From assembly GCF_002155975.1 (NCBI RefSeq), contig NZ_MUMI01000171.1:1-56019 (forward strand): a DNA stretch of 56,019 nucleotides, given 5' to 3'. Positions within the stretch are counted from its first letter, which is position 1. Each line of letters opens with the position of its first letter. The DNA is from Amycolatopsis kentuckyensis. Its GTDB lineage: Bacteria; Actinomycetota; Actinomycetes; Mycobacteriales; Pseudonocardiaceae. The notes beneath the pieces are model-generated. The model was given only the letters and a program-made list of their open reading frames with translations, was not told where the DNA came from and made no database searches. Both the position numbers and the translations under genes were made by a program. Below are positions 27,272 to 35,074 of the stretch, piece after piece.

Positions 27272-28446
27272 TCGAATCCCTCGCCTACTACCTCTGCCTC
27301 GCGGGCTTCGCCGGGTTCGGCTACAAGCTGATCGAGGCGCGCCGCAGCCAGCCGCCGCGCACGATGTGGTTCCTCGCCGGCTTCGGCATCTGCATCGCCA
27401 CCGGCATCGTCGTGCTGACGCCGGCGATGTCGGCCCTCGCCGGCCCGGGCCCGGTGGCCGAATGGGTCCTGAGCCTGGCCGGCGACGAGCTGAAACTGGG
27501 CGCGATCGGGTTCGCGATGGCCTTCACCCAGTCGGTCTGGCGCGGCGACAGTGCCCGGCTCGCCCCGCACGCGCTGTTCACCGGGGCGACGATGGTGCTC
27601 CTGGCGGTGTGCTTCGCGCTGTCCGAACCGCGACGCGTGGGCGACGACACGGTCTTCCCGGACGCGGGTCTCCCGTTCGCCCTGGGCGACAAGGTGTTGT
27701 TCCTGCTCTACAGCCTGATCAGCCTCGGCCTGCTGTTCGCGGTGTTCGCCCGCAGCGCGTGGCACGCGGAGCCGGGACCGTTGCGGGCGGGGCTGTGGCT
27801 GCTGGTCGTCGGCGTGGGCGCGGCGACGGCGTGGACGTTCTGGGACGTCGACGACGTCCTCGAGCTCGCGCGGACGGCCCGGATCGGCGCGCGCGAAGAC
27901 CTCCCGTCCTCGATCCTCGCGGCGGTGACGGTCGGTTTCGTGGCGATCGGGGCCACGCTCAGCGCCTGGTCACCGGCGGTCTCGTCGGTGATCGGCCGGA
28001 TACGCGCGTACCGGGCGTACCGCCGCATCGAGCCACTGTGGACGGCGCTGCGCACGGCGGTCCCGGGCATCGCCCTCGACCCGGGCCGCGAGCTGGCGGG
28101 AGGAGCGGAGTTCGCGCTGTACCGCAGGGTCATCGAAATCCGCGACGGCCACCTGGCCCTCCGCGCCCACTTCGACCCGGACCTCCCGGCCCGCGCGGAG
28201 GCGGCGGCCCGCCGGGCGGGAGTCCGCGAGACGGAGGTGGCGGCAACGGTGGAAGCGATCACCCTGGCGGCGGCGATCGAGGCAGGCAGGCAGGGCCGCC
28301 GCTTCGACCGCGAACCCGACCAGCCCCCGGAACCGGACACGGAAGCAGACGTCTCGGCCGAGGCGGCATGGCTGGTCCGCGTGAGCCGAGCCTGGCGCCA
28401 CCGCGACGCAGTGGCGGAACGAGTCGAGGCGGCCACGCCGGGATAG
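27268..28446 (+). CDS. Multi-pass membrane protein, MAB_1171c-like
   Basis: A 392-residue protein. The first two thirds hold about seven hydrophobic helices (from YYLCLAGFAGFGYKL through the segment near residue 240, AAVTVGFVAIGATL). A cytoplasmic helical tail follows (about 255-392) with RAYRAYRRIEPLWTALRTAVPGI and LYRRVIEIRDGHLALR. This pattern is that of the MAB_1171c family often annotated as a putative transporter and found beside XRE and ImmA/IrrE genes in actinomycetes. Transport has not been shown; a sensor for the metalloprotease is equally plausible. It is coupled to the IrrE-like gene. Confidence 0.8.
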   Translation: MIESLAYYLCLAGFAGFGYKLIEARRSQPPRTMWFLAGFGICIATGIVVLTPAMSALAGPGPVAEWVLSLAGDELKLGAIGFAMAFTQSVWRGDSARLAPHALFTGATMVLLAVCFALSEPRRVGDDTVFPDAGLPFALGDKVLFLLYSLISLGLLFAVFARSAWHAEPGPLRAGLWLLVVGVGAATAWTFWDVDDVLELARTARIGAREDLPSSILAAVTVGFVAIGATLSAWSPAVSSVIGRIRAYRAYRRIEPLWTALRTAVPGIALDPGRELAGGAEFALYRRVIEIRDGHLALRAHFDPDLPARAEAAARRAGVRETEVAATVEAITLAAAIEAGRQGRRFDREPDQPPEPDTEADVSAEAAWLVRVSRAWRHRDAVAERVEAATPG

Positions 28447-28451
28447 CCCCC

Positions 28452-28616
28452 GCGGCCGAGGTGATCGGCTGGGTGGTGCGCGCGGCAAGGCCCCGTGCCG
28501 CGGCCAGCCCGCGCGGCCGAGGTGGTCGGCTGGGTGGTGTGCGCGGCACCAGCCCCGAGTCGCTCGCCGGGGTAGCCCCTGCGGCCGAGGTGGTCGGCTG
28601 GGTGGTGTGCGCGGCA
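28452..28616. repeat. Three copies of a 36-base direct repeat
   Basis: Copies at 28452-28487, 28513-28548 and 28581-28616, each with the core GCGGCCGAGGTGGTCGGCTG followed by GGTGGTGTGCGCGGCA; copies differ at only two positions. The intervening 25 and 32 bases are related to each other (GCCCC/CGCCG blocks), so the true unit is about 61-68 bases. It fills the 242-base gap between convergent genes. The rest of the gap, 28617-28688, holds nothing recognisable. Confidence 0.8.
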
Positions 28617-28688
28617 GCAGCCCCGCGCCGCTCGTCGTGGTCAGCGCGAGCGGTCGCCCTCCAACAACAGAACCCGCCACCCCGCTTC

Positions 28689-29591
28689 TCAGCGCGGGTA
28701 CCGAGCCCCGTTCACCGTCACCCGCAGCGTGTACAGCGAACTCGAAGCCGTGATGAACAGCTCGTTCCCCCTTGCCCCGCCGAACGTGAAGTTCGAGCAC
28801 ACCTCCGGGATCCGCAGCTTCCCGATCCGCGTTCCATCCGCGGCGAAACAGTGCAGCCCGTCGTGCGCCGCCGCCCAGACCTGGCCCTCGCTGTCCACCC
28901 TCACGCCGTCGAAGCCGCCGCTGTCGCTCGTTGCGAAGATCTCGCCGCCCGTCAGCCGGCCGTCGGTGGTCACCGTGAACGCCCTGATGTGGCTCGGCTT
29001 CTGGCGGGTGTCCGCGATGTACAACCGCGTCTCGTCCGCCGAAAACGCCAGGCCGTTCGGCCGGCTGAAGTCGTCCGCCACGATCTCCACCGAGCCGTCC
29101 GGGGCCGCCCGGTACACGTGGCACGCGCCGATCTCGCTCTCCGCTCGATACCCCTCGTAGTCGCTGTCGATTCCGTAACTCGGGTCGGTGAACCAGATTG
29201 ACCCGTCCGAGTGCTCGACCACGTCGTTCGGGCTGTTCAACCGCTTCCCCCGGTACTCCGCTGCCAGCACCGTGATCGAGCCGTCGTGCTCGGTGCGCGT
29301 CACGCGGCGGGGGCCCTGCTCGCAACTGATCAGGCGCCCCTGGCGGTCCACCGTGTGGCCGTTCGCGTACCCGGACGGCTGACGGAAGACGCCGACCTCA
29401 CCCGTCGTCTCGTCCCAGCGCAGCGTGCGGTCGTTCGGGATGTCGCTGAACACCAGGTAGCGCCCCGCCGGGAAATACGCCGGTCCCTCCGTCCAGCGGC
29501 AGCCCGTGTGCAGGCGCTGCGTCCACTCGTCGCCGTTGACGCGCGCGAACCGCTCGTCCAGCACCTCGAAGTCCGTCTTGATCAGGTCCAT
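28689..29591 (-). CDS. SMP-30/gluconolactonase family hydrolase
   Basis: A 300-residue six-bladed propeller lactonase-type protein. Family features are WTEGPAYFPAGRYLVFSDIPN near the N-terminus (metal-binding Glu), LNSPNDVVEHSDGSIWFTDPSYG in the middle (Asn/Asp ligands) and GFDGVRVDSEGQVWAA towards the end. It probably opens sugar or related lactones in the cytoplasm. ATG 29591 has GAGGAG at good distance; a longer in-frame ATG (29624) overlaps the divergent regulator region. It is divergent from an Lrp-type gene 61 bases away, its likely regulator. Confidence 0.9.
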   Translation of the reverse strand: MDLIKTDFEVLDERFARVNGDEWTQRLHTGCRWTEGPAYFPAGRYLVFSDIPNDRTLRWDETTGEVGVFRQPSGYANGHTVDRQGRLISCEQGPRRVTRTEHDGSITVLAAEYRGKRLNSPNDVVEHSDGSIWFTDPSYGIDSDYEGYRAESEIGACHVYRAAPDGSVEIVADDFSRPNGLAFSADETRLYIADTRQKPSHIRAFTVTTDGRLTGGEIFATSDSGGFDGVRVDSEGQVWAAAHDGLHCFAADGTRIGKLRIPEVCSNFTFGGARGNELFITASSSLYTLRVTVNGARYPR

Positions 29592-29652
29592 CACCAGCTC
29601 CTCATGAGATTCTGCCAGAAGCATGGATCACCGAACCTGATATGGTCAACAG

Positions 29653-30099
29653 GTGGATGAAGTAGATCGCATGCTGCTCAGCGAACTCCAGCGCGACGCG
29701 ACGCAGGCGTACGCCGCCCTCGGGAAGGCCGTCGGGCTCTCCGCGGGCGCCGCCCACGAACGCGTGCGCAAGCTCCGGGACCAGGACGTCATCCGGCGGA
29801 CCACCGTGGATGTCGACCCGGCCGCCGTCGGGCGCGGGGTCGCGGCCTTCGTGCTCGTCGAAGCGAACGCCTGGATGGGTGACAGCTCCGTGCGCGAGGC
29901 CCTCGAAGTGCTCCCCGAAGTCGTGGAAGCCCACGTCATCGCCGGTCCGGCGACGCTGCTGGTCAAGGTGCGCACCGCGACGACCGAAGACCTCCAGGCG
30001 TCGCTGCGCCGGCTCTTCGCGATCGACGGCGTCACCGGCACGCAGACCATCGTGGTCCTCGAATCCTTCTTCGAGCGGCCCGTCGACACGCGGGGCTGA
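29653..30099 (+). CDS. Lrp/AsnC family transcriptional regulator
   Basis: A 148-residue regulator with N-terminal HTH (LLSELQRDATQAYAALGKAVGLSAGAAHERVRKLRD) and a C-terminal RAM ligand domain (HVIAGPATLLVKVRT, LRRLFAIDGVTGTQTIVVL). TATGGT lies six bases before GTG 29653 and no Shine-Dalgarno is visible, so a leaderless start is likely. It is divergent from the SMP-30 gene, suggesting control of it in response to a small metabolite; the effector is unknown. Confidence 0.9.
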   Translation: MDEVDRMLLSELQRDATQAYAALGKAVGLSAGAAHERVRKLRDQDVIRRTTVDVDPAAVGRGVAAFVLVEANAWMGDSSVREALEVLPEVVEAHVIAGPATLLVKVRTATTEDLQASLRRLFAIDGVTGTQTIVVLESFFERPVDTRG

Positions 30100-30183
30100 G
30101 CGCGCCGGCACTCGAACACCCTCCGCCGTGCACACTACTGCGCATTGCGTGGTACCTTCCCAAGCGTAAGACTGGAGGGTGCA

Positions 30184-30507
30184 GTGGAGATCAGTCAGCT
30201 GCTCAAGGGCGTGCTCGATCTCGCCGTCCTCGCGGTGCTCCGCGAGGAAGACGGCTACGGGTACGACGTACTGAGAAGACTCCGGGCCGCCGGCCTGGAC
30301 GAGGTGGGGGACGCGTCGGTGTACGGGACGTTGCGCAGGCTCTACAAAGCCGGGCTGCTGACCTCGTACGTCGTGCCCAGCGAAGAGGGTCCCCACCGCA
30401 AGTACTACAGCCTGAACGAACCGGGCCGGGCGCGGCTGGCGGAGTCGGGCAAGACGTGGCAGAGCTTCGCATCGACGATGAACGTGCTTTTGGGAGAGGC
30501 AGCATGA
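30184..30507 (+). CDS. PadR family transcriptional regulator
   Basis: A 107-residue winged-helix protein (LKGVLDLAVLAVLREEDGYGYDVLRRL, VYGTLRRLYKAGLLTSYVV, RKYYSLNEPGRARL). GTG 30184 has GGAGGG upstream, better than an earlier ATG at 30145. It overlaps by four bases (ATGA) the HAAS-type membrane protein gene; PadR/HAAS pairs are common and the PadR member usually represses the pair. TACCTT (30153-30158) is a possible -10. Confidence 0.92.
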   Translation: MEISQLLKGVLDLAVLAVLREEDGYGYDVLRRLRAAGLDEVGDASVYGTLRRLYKAGLLTSYVVPSEEGPHRKYYSLNEPGRARLAESGKTWQSFASTMNVLLGEAA

Positions 30508-31700
30508 GCGACAAGCCGACCGCCGTGCGGGTGTATCTGGCGCGGGTCCGGACCGCGCTCGCCGACCTGCCCGCGAGCGAGATCGAAGAGATCCTCGAGG
30601 ACGTCCGCCCGCACCTGGCGGAACTGGAGGCCGAGCTGGGCGAAGGCGCCCGTGTCGAGGCCCTGATCGAACGGCTCGGCTCGCCGGAGAGCTACGCCGC
30701 CGAGCTGCGCGCGTCCGGCGGCTACCCGGCGCCGGGGGAGGGCGCCACGCAGGTGCTCACCACCACCGCCGCGCCCAGTCTGGTGAAACCCCGGATCGCG
30801 TTGTGGGGTCTGGTGTTCTGCACGCTGGGGCTCGGACTGCTCGCCTTCGGCGCCACCGTCTCCCGCAGTCCCGATGCCTTCATCGGCCTGTTCCTGTTCG
30901 CGCCGGTCTTCCTGCTCAGCCTGGTGCTGCTGCTGCGCGGCGGGGTCGAGCCGGTGCTGGCCCTGCCGGAAGTCGGGTGGCTGCGCGCCACCCTGGCCAA
31001 GGGCCGTGAGCAGGAGGACACCGGCAAGTTCCTGCGCTACCTCGGTTCGCTGAAGCCGGCGTGGTGGGTGCTGTGCGCCGTCGCGCTGGTCGCGCTCGGG
31101 CTGCTGTTCATGCTGCAGCGCCGGAGCGGCGTGCTGTTGCTGCCGTTCCTGATCCTGGCGGCCGTCGGGGCGCTGTGGGCCGGCCCGCGGGTGGGGAAGG
31201 ACCGGCGGCTGCTGTGGGTGGCCGTGCCGATCTCGGCGTTCGTCATCGGCGGCGCGCTGGGTGGCTTCGGTGCCGCGATCGACCTCTTCGCCCGCGGAAG
31301 CTCCTATTCGGGCCCGTCGGCGTACTACCCGTCGTCGTCCGACAACTACGGCAACGACCAGCTGACCTACGGCGGCCGCGACGTGGAGAACGTCTACGTC
31401 TTCGACGCCGAGGGCAAGCCGCTGACCGAGGTCTACCTCTACGACGAAGAGGGCAGGCCGATCACGGTGACCCGCTACGGCTGCGAGCGGTCGAGCGGCA
31501 GCAAGCAGAAGATCGGCGAGGACAACCGGTTCCCGCGGCCGAAGATCGAGCAGGGCGTCACCGACGACCAGGGCAATTACAACGGCTACAACGGCTACCG
31601 CGGCGCCTGCCGCGAGCTGGCCGGTGTGCCGTTCAGCGCGGCGATCCCGAAGATGACGGTGCCGACCACGCCGTCGGCCTCACCGACCCCGACCAGGTAG
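30504..31700 (+). CDS. HAAS-domain membrane protein (DUF1700-like N-terminus)
   Basis: A 398-residue protein. Residues 1-75 form the alpha-helical HAAS/DUF1700-type domain (VRVYLARVRTALADLPASEIEEILEDVRPHL, LIERLGSPESYAAELRA). About five to six membrane helices follow (about 95-260), then an extracytoplasmic tail with Tyr/Ser/Gly-rich sequence (PSAYYPSSSDNYGNDQLTYGG), a short beta region (NVYVFDAEGKPLTEVYLYDE) and two Cys that may pair. The role is unknown; co-expression with PadR suggests an envelope-stress or differentiation function. Confidence 0.8.
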   Translation: MSDKPTAVRVYLARVRTALADLPASEIEEILEDVRPHLAELEAELGEGARVEALIERLGSPESYAAELRASGGYPAPGEGATQVLTTTAAPSLVKPRIALWGLVFCTLGLGLLAFGATVSRSPDAFIGLFLFAPVFLLSLVLLLRGGVEPVLALPEVGWLRATLAKGREQEDTGKFLRYLGSLKPAWWVLCAVALVALGLLFMLQRRSGVLLLPFLILAAVGALWAGPRVGKDRRLLWVAVPISAFVIGGALGGFGAAIDLFARGSSYSGPSAYYPSSSDNYGNDQLTYGGRDVENVYVFDAEGKPLTEVYLYDEEGRPITVTRYGCERSSGSKQKIGEDNRFPRPKIEQGVTDDQGNYNGYNGYRGACRELAGVPFSAAIPKMTVPTTPSASPTPTR

Positions 31701-31774
31701 GGGGCGCGGGCGCGTTCACCCGTTCCGAACGCGCCCGAAACGCCGGGCGAACGTGAGCGTGCTGAGCTGGACGG

Positions 31775-32737
31775 GTGACGCCACCCACGGACCGTTTCGC
31801 CCCGCGCACCCGGGTCGTCCACGGGTACGAGCGCGCCTACCGGATGGCCGGGCGCGGACCGGCCCTGCTCTTCCTGCACGGCATCGGCGACGACTCGTCG
31901 ACCTGGCTGGACCTGCTGGCGTCGCTGTCGGACCGCTTCACGGTGATCGCGCCCGACCTGCTCGGCCACGGCTCGTCGGCCAAGCCGCGTGCGGACTACT
32001 CGGTCGCGGCCTACGCGTGCGGCATGCGCGACCTGCTGACCACGCTCGACGTCGACCGGGTGACGGTGGTCGGGCACTCGCTCGGCGGCGGCGTCGCGAT
32101 GCAGTTCGCCTACCAGTTCCCGGAACGGTGCGAACGCCTCGTCCTGGTCGGCTCGGGTGGGGTGGGAGCGGGCGTCCACCCGCTGCTGCGCCTGGCCGCG
32201 GCGCCGGGGGCGGGGCTGCTGCTGCCGCTGCTGGGGACGCCGCCCGCGGTGGCGGCGCTGCGCGGGTTCGCCGGGCTGCTGCGGGTCATCGACGACGCCG
32301 ACCTCGACTACGTGCTGACCCGGTACGCGCGGCTGGTCGAGCCGGGCACGCGCTCGGCGTTCCTGCGGACGCTGCGCTCGGTCGTCGACTGGCGCGGGCA
32401 GGTGGTCAACATGCTGGACCGGTGCTACCTGACCGCGGGCATCCCGACGCTGCTGGTGTGGGGCACGGAGGACAGGGTGGTGCCGAGCGGCCACGCGCTG
32501 CGCGCGCACCGGGCGATGCCGGGCAGCAGGCTGGTCCTCTTCGAGGGCGCCGGCCACTTCCCGCATCGGTCGGATCCGGAGCGGTTCCTGGAGATCCTGC
32601 GCGAGTTCTTGGCGAGCACGCCGCCGGCGGAGTACGACCGGGCAAGGTGGGGTGAGCTGCTGCGGGCGGGGCGGCTGGAGCGGTGGTCGGACCCGGCGGC
32701 GATCCCGGACGCGCCGACGGTGTCGTCGGGGACCTGA
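31775..32737 (+). CDS. Alpha/beta hydrolase
   Basis: A 320-residue alpha/beta-fold hydrolase. Oxyanion-side HGIGDDSSTW, nucleophile elbow GHSLGG (Ser102), acid in WGTEDRVVPSG and His in EGAGHFPHRSDPERF form a complete triad. GTG 31775 lacks a clear Shine-Dalgarno. The family covers esterases, haloperoxidase-like and C-C hydrolases, so the substrate is open. It follows the HAAS gene by 74 bases and precedes a tandem repeat array. Confidence 0.85.
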   Translation: MTPPTDRFAPRTRVVHGYERAYRMAGRGPALLFLHGIGDDSSTWLDLLASLSDRFTVIAPDLLGHGSSAKPRADYSVAAYACGMRDLLTTLDVDRVTVVGHSLGGGVAMQFAYQFPERCERLVLVGSGGVGAGVHPLLRLAAAPGAGLLLPLLGTPPAVAALRGFAGLLRVIDDADLDYVLTRYARLVEPGTRSAFLRTLRSVVDWRGQVVNMLDRCYLTAGIPTLLVWGTEDRVVPSGHALRAHRAMPGSRLVLFEGAGHFPHRSDPERFLEILREFLASTPPAEYDRARWGELLRAGRLERWSDPAAIPDAPTVSSGT

Positions 32738-32789
32738 GCAGCCCCCGTTTCCACGCTACCGGCGGGCACCGACAGTTTCCGGGGCCGCC

Positions 32790-32939
32790 GGCAGAGCTGT
32801 CCCCAGGTACGGGGCAACCGACGGAGCTGTCCCCAGGCCCGAGGTGGCCGGCAGTGCTGTCCCCAGGCGCGGGGCAGTCGGCGGAGCTGTCCCCAGGCCC
32901 GAGACAGCCGGCAGAGCTGTCCCCAAGTACGGCGAAGGC
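32790..32939. repeat. Five 30-base tandem repeats with alternating unit types
   Basis: Exact 30-base period starting at 32790, 32820, 32850, 32880 and 32910, all with the core GCTGTCCCCA. Units 1, 3 and 5 begin GGCAG; units 2 and 4 share CGGAGCTGTCCCCAGGCCCG, so a 60-base higher-order period is present. A degenerate sixth unit may precede (32760-32789). It lies between the convergent hydrolase and stress-protein genes. Because 30 is a multiple of three, the minus strand reads as 10-residue repeats, but no gene is supported there. Confidence 0.88.
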
Positions 32940-32963
32940 CGCCTCCCGGGGGAGGCGGCCTTC
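32934..32963. terminator. Perfect 14-base-pair hairpin
   Basis: GAAGGCCGCCTCCC, GG, GGGAGGCGGCCTTC: perfect arms with a two-base centre, abutting the last tandem repeat and 13 bases beyond the stop of the minus-strand stress gene. It is probably the terminator of that gene and usable in both directions. Confidence 0.85.
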
Positions 32964-32976
32964 GGGTCGACGGGCG

Positions 32977-33498
32977 TCAGTGGCCGAACGCGCTGCGCGC
33001 CGCGAGGTCGGCCAGCAGGGCGCGGCCCTTCTCGGCGTTGCGCGGCTGGGACAGGACGTCGTACCTGCGGGCCACCAGCTGGCTCTGCGAGATGAACCCG
33101 CGCTTGTTGCGGTTCACCGCGTAGCCCAGCGCGCCGAAGAGCAGGTTGAAGCCGAGACCGGCGACGAGGCCGATCACGATCGGGACCATGCCCGCACCCG
33201 GGTTCAGCAGGCTGAGCATCAGGCCGAGGAACAGGCCGAACAGCGCGCCGGACGTCGCCGCGCTGCCGAGGACCTTGCCCCACGACATCTTGCCCGCGAC
33301 CCGCTCGACGAGCATCGGTTCCACACCGACGATGGTGACGTCGGTGACGGGGAAGTCCGTGCCCGCGAGGTGGTCGACCGCCCGCTGTGCCTGCTCGTAG
33401 GACTCGTACGAACCGATCGGCCAGCCGGTGGGCAGGGTCGGCAGCTGGGGCCGGGCCTGCTGCTGTCCGATCGTGGTCTGCGTGAATGCTGTGGTCAT
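32977..33498 (-). CDS. General stress protein 17M-like (GSP_17M/YflT domain) membrane protein
   Basis: A 173-residue protein. The N-terminal YflT/GSP17M domain (WPIGSYESYEQAQRAVDHLAG, TDVTIVGVEP) is followed by a Gly-rich pair of membrane helices (about 80-125, SGALFGLFLGLMLSLL and VIGLVAGLGFNLLFGALGY) and a short tail. ATG 33498 has GAGGTGAG upstream; a further in-frame ATG (33567) is less likely. Such proteins are often sigma-B-type stress genes, but no alternative-sigma promoter could be confirmed here. Confidence 0.85.
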   Translation of the reverse strand: MTTAFTQTTIGQQQARPQLPTLPTGWPIGSYESYEQAQRAVDHLAGTDFPVTDVTIVGVEPMLVERVAGKMSWGKVLGSAATSGALFGLFLGLMLSLLNPGAGMVPIVIGLVAGLGFNLLFGALGYAVNRNKRGFISQSQLVARRYDVLSQPRNAEKGRALLADLAARSAFGH

Positions 33499-33641
33499 CG
33501 ATCTCACCTCTCTTGCCCTGTTCAACGTGCGAGCACCCTGGTTTTCCTCCCGCTCGGGCGAATTCACAGACTCTTCTCAGCCGGGCAACCCGGACAAACC
33601 AGCCCCGATCGCAATGGCTCAGAAAAATACCTTTTCTCGGG

Positions 33642-33670
33642 TTGACCCAGCCTACCTCACCGGGTAGGAA
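33642..33670 (+). promoter_or_regulatory. Candidate promoter of the glnA4-type operon
   Basis: TTGACC (33642-33647), 17-base spacer, TAGGAA (33665-33670), 40 bases before ATG 33710. The -35 is good and the -10 is imperfect. The rest of the 211-base intergenic region (33499-33709) is AT-richer than its surroundings and shows no gene. Confidence 0.5.
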
Positions 33671-33709
33671 GGACCGGCAAAGGATTCATACCAAACCTTT
33701 GGGGCGACG

Positions 33710-35074
33710 ATGGCACGCAGGCGAGGCATGCTCACGCTCGACGAACTCCGGGCGCGAGTGGACGCGGGCACGATCGACACCGTGCTCGTCGCGCTCACCG
33801 ACATGCAGGGCAGGCTGCAGGGCAAGCGCTGCTCGGCCGAGTACTTCCTGGACGAGGTCGTCGGCCACGCCACCGAGGCCTGCAACTACCTCCTCGCCGT
33901 CGACGTCGACATGAACACCGTCGACGGCTACGCGCTCTCCTCCTGGGACAGCGGCTACGGCGACTTCGTGCTACGCCCCGACCTCGAGACGCTGCGGGAG
34001 ATCCCGTGGCAGGAGGGCACCGCGCTCGTCCTCGCCGACGTCGAGCGCGTGCAGGGTGGCCCGGTCTCGGTGTCGCCGCGCCAGATCCTCCGCCGCCAGC
34101 TCGACCGCCTCGCCGAGCGCGGGCTGGCCGCCTACGTCGGCACCGAGCTCGAGTTCATCGTCTTCGACGACACCTACGAAGCCGCCTGGGACAAGCGCTA
34201 CCACGGCCTCAAGCCCGCCAACCAGTACAACGTCGACTACTCGATGCTCGGCACCGCGCGGCTGGAGCCGTTGCTGCGCCGCATCCGCAACGACATGGCC
34301 GGCGCCGGGCTCTACCCCGAGTCCGCCAAGGGCGAGTGCAACCCCGGTCAGCAGGAGATCGCCTTCCGCTACACCGATGCCCTGAGCACGTGCGACAACC
34401 ACAGCGTCTACAAGAACGGTGCCAAGGAGATCGCCGCGCAGGAGGGCAAGAGCCTCACCTTCATGGCGAAGTACAACGAGCGCGAGGGCAACTCCTGTCA
34501 CATCCACATCAGCCTGCGCTCCACCGAGGGCCGGGCCGTCCTCGCCGGCGAGAGTGAGCACGGCTTCTCGAAGCTGATGGAGCACTTCCTGGCCGGCCAG
34601 CTCGCCGGGTTGCACGAGCTGACGTTCTTCTTCGCGCCGAACGTCAACTCCTACAAGCGGTTCGTGCCCGGCAGCTTCGCGCCGACCGCGATCGCCTGGG
34701 GCACCGACAACCGCACCTGCGCGCTGCGTGTCGTCGGCCACGGCGAATCGCTGCGCGTCGAGAACCGGGTGCCGGGCGGGGACGTCAACCCGTACCTCGC
34801 CGTCGCCGCGCTCATCGCCGCCGGGCTCCACGGCATCGAGAACGAGCTGGAGCTCGAAGAGCCGTTCACCGGCAACGCCTACCACTCCGGCCGCGACACC
34901 GTGCCGACGACGCTGCCCGAGGCCGCGGCGGCCCTGGCCGGCAGCGACCTGGCGCGCGAAGCGTTCGGCGACGACGTCGTCGACCACTACCTGAACGCGG
35001 CGAAGATCGAGATCGACGCCTACAACGCCGCCGTCACCGACTGGGAGCTGATCCGTGGCTTCGAGCGCCTGTGA
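33710..35074 (+). CDS. glnA4: Glutamine synthetase-like gamma-glutamyl-amine ligase (GlnA4 type)
   Basis: A 454-residue member of the glutamine synthetase family. Active-site segments are VGTELEFIVFDD, ECNPGQQEIAFRYTD, GNSCHIHISL and NRTCALRVVG. The adenylylation-tyrosine region of true GlnA is absent, and the gene heads a catabolic operon with a gamma-glutamyl hydrolase, aldehyde dehydrogenase and SDR. This is the order of Rv2860c-Rv2857c in M. tuberculosis. Streptomyces GlnA3/GlnA4 homologues gamma-glutamylate polyamines or ethanolamine, so this protein likely starts amine assimilation; which amine is not decidable. An in-frame Met seven residues in is a possible alternative start. Confidence 0.88.
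   Translation: MARRRGMLTLDELRARVDAGTIDTVLVALTDMQGRLQGKRCSAEYFLDEVVGHATEACNYLLAVDVDMNTVDGYALSSWDSGYGDFVLRPDLETLREIPWQEGTALVLADVERVQGGPVSVSPRQILRRQLDRLAERGLAAYVGTELEFIVFDDTYEAAWDKRYHGLKPANQYNVDYSMLGTARLEPLLRRIRNDMAGAGLYPESAKGECNPGQQEIAFRYTDALSTCDNHSVYKNGAKEIAAQEGKSLTFMAKYNEREGNSCHIHISLRSTEGRAVLAGESEHGFSKLMEHFLAGQLAGLHELTFFFAPNVNSYKRFVPGSFAPTAIAWGTDNRTCALRVVGHGESLRVENRVPGGDVNPYLAVAALIAAGLHGIENELELEEPFTGNAYHSGRDTVPTTLPEAAAALAGSDLAREAFGDDVVDHYLNAAKIEIDAYNAAVTDWELIRGFERL

Noticed and set aside
28452-28616. CRISPR-like array (36-base repeats with 25- and 32-base spacers)
   Set aside because: Only three copies, the spacers resemble one another and share blocks with the repeats, and no cas genes are present.
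32756-33283. Minus-strand frame with 10-residue repeats (LGTALPA type)
   Set aside because: The 30-base repeat keeps any frame open; the rest of this frame runs antisense or out of frame to the stress-protein gene and has no start site.
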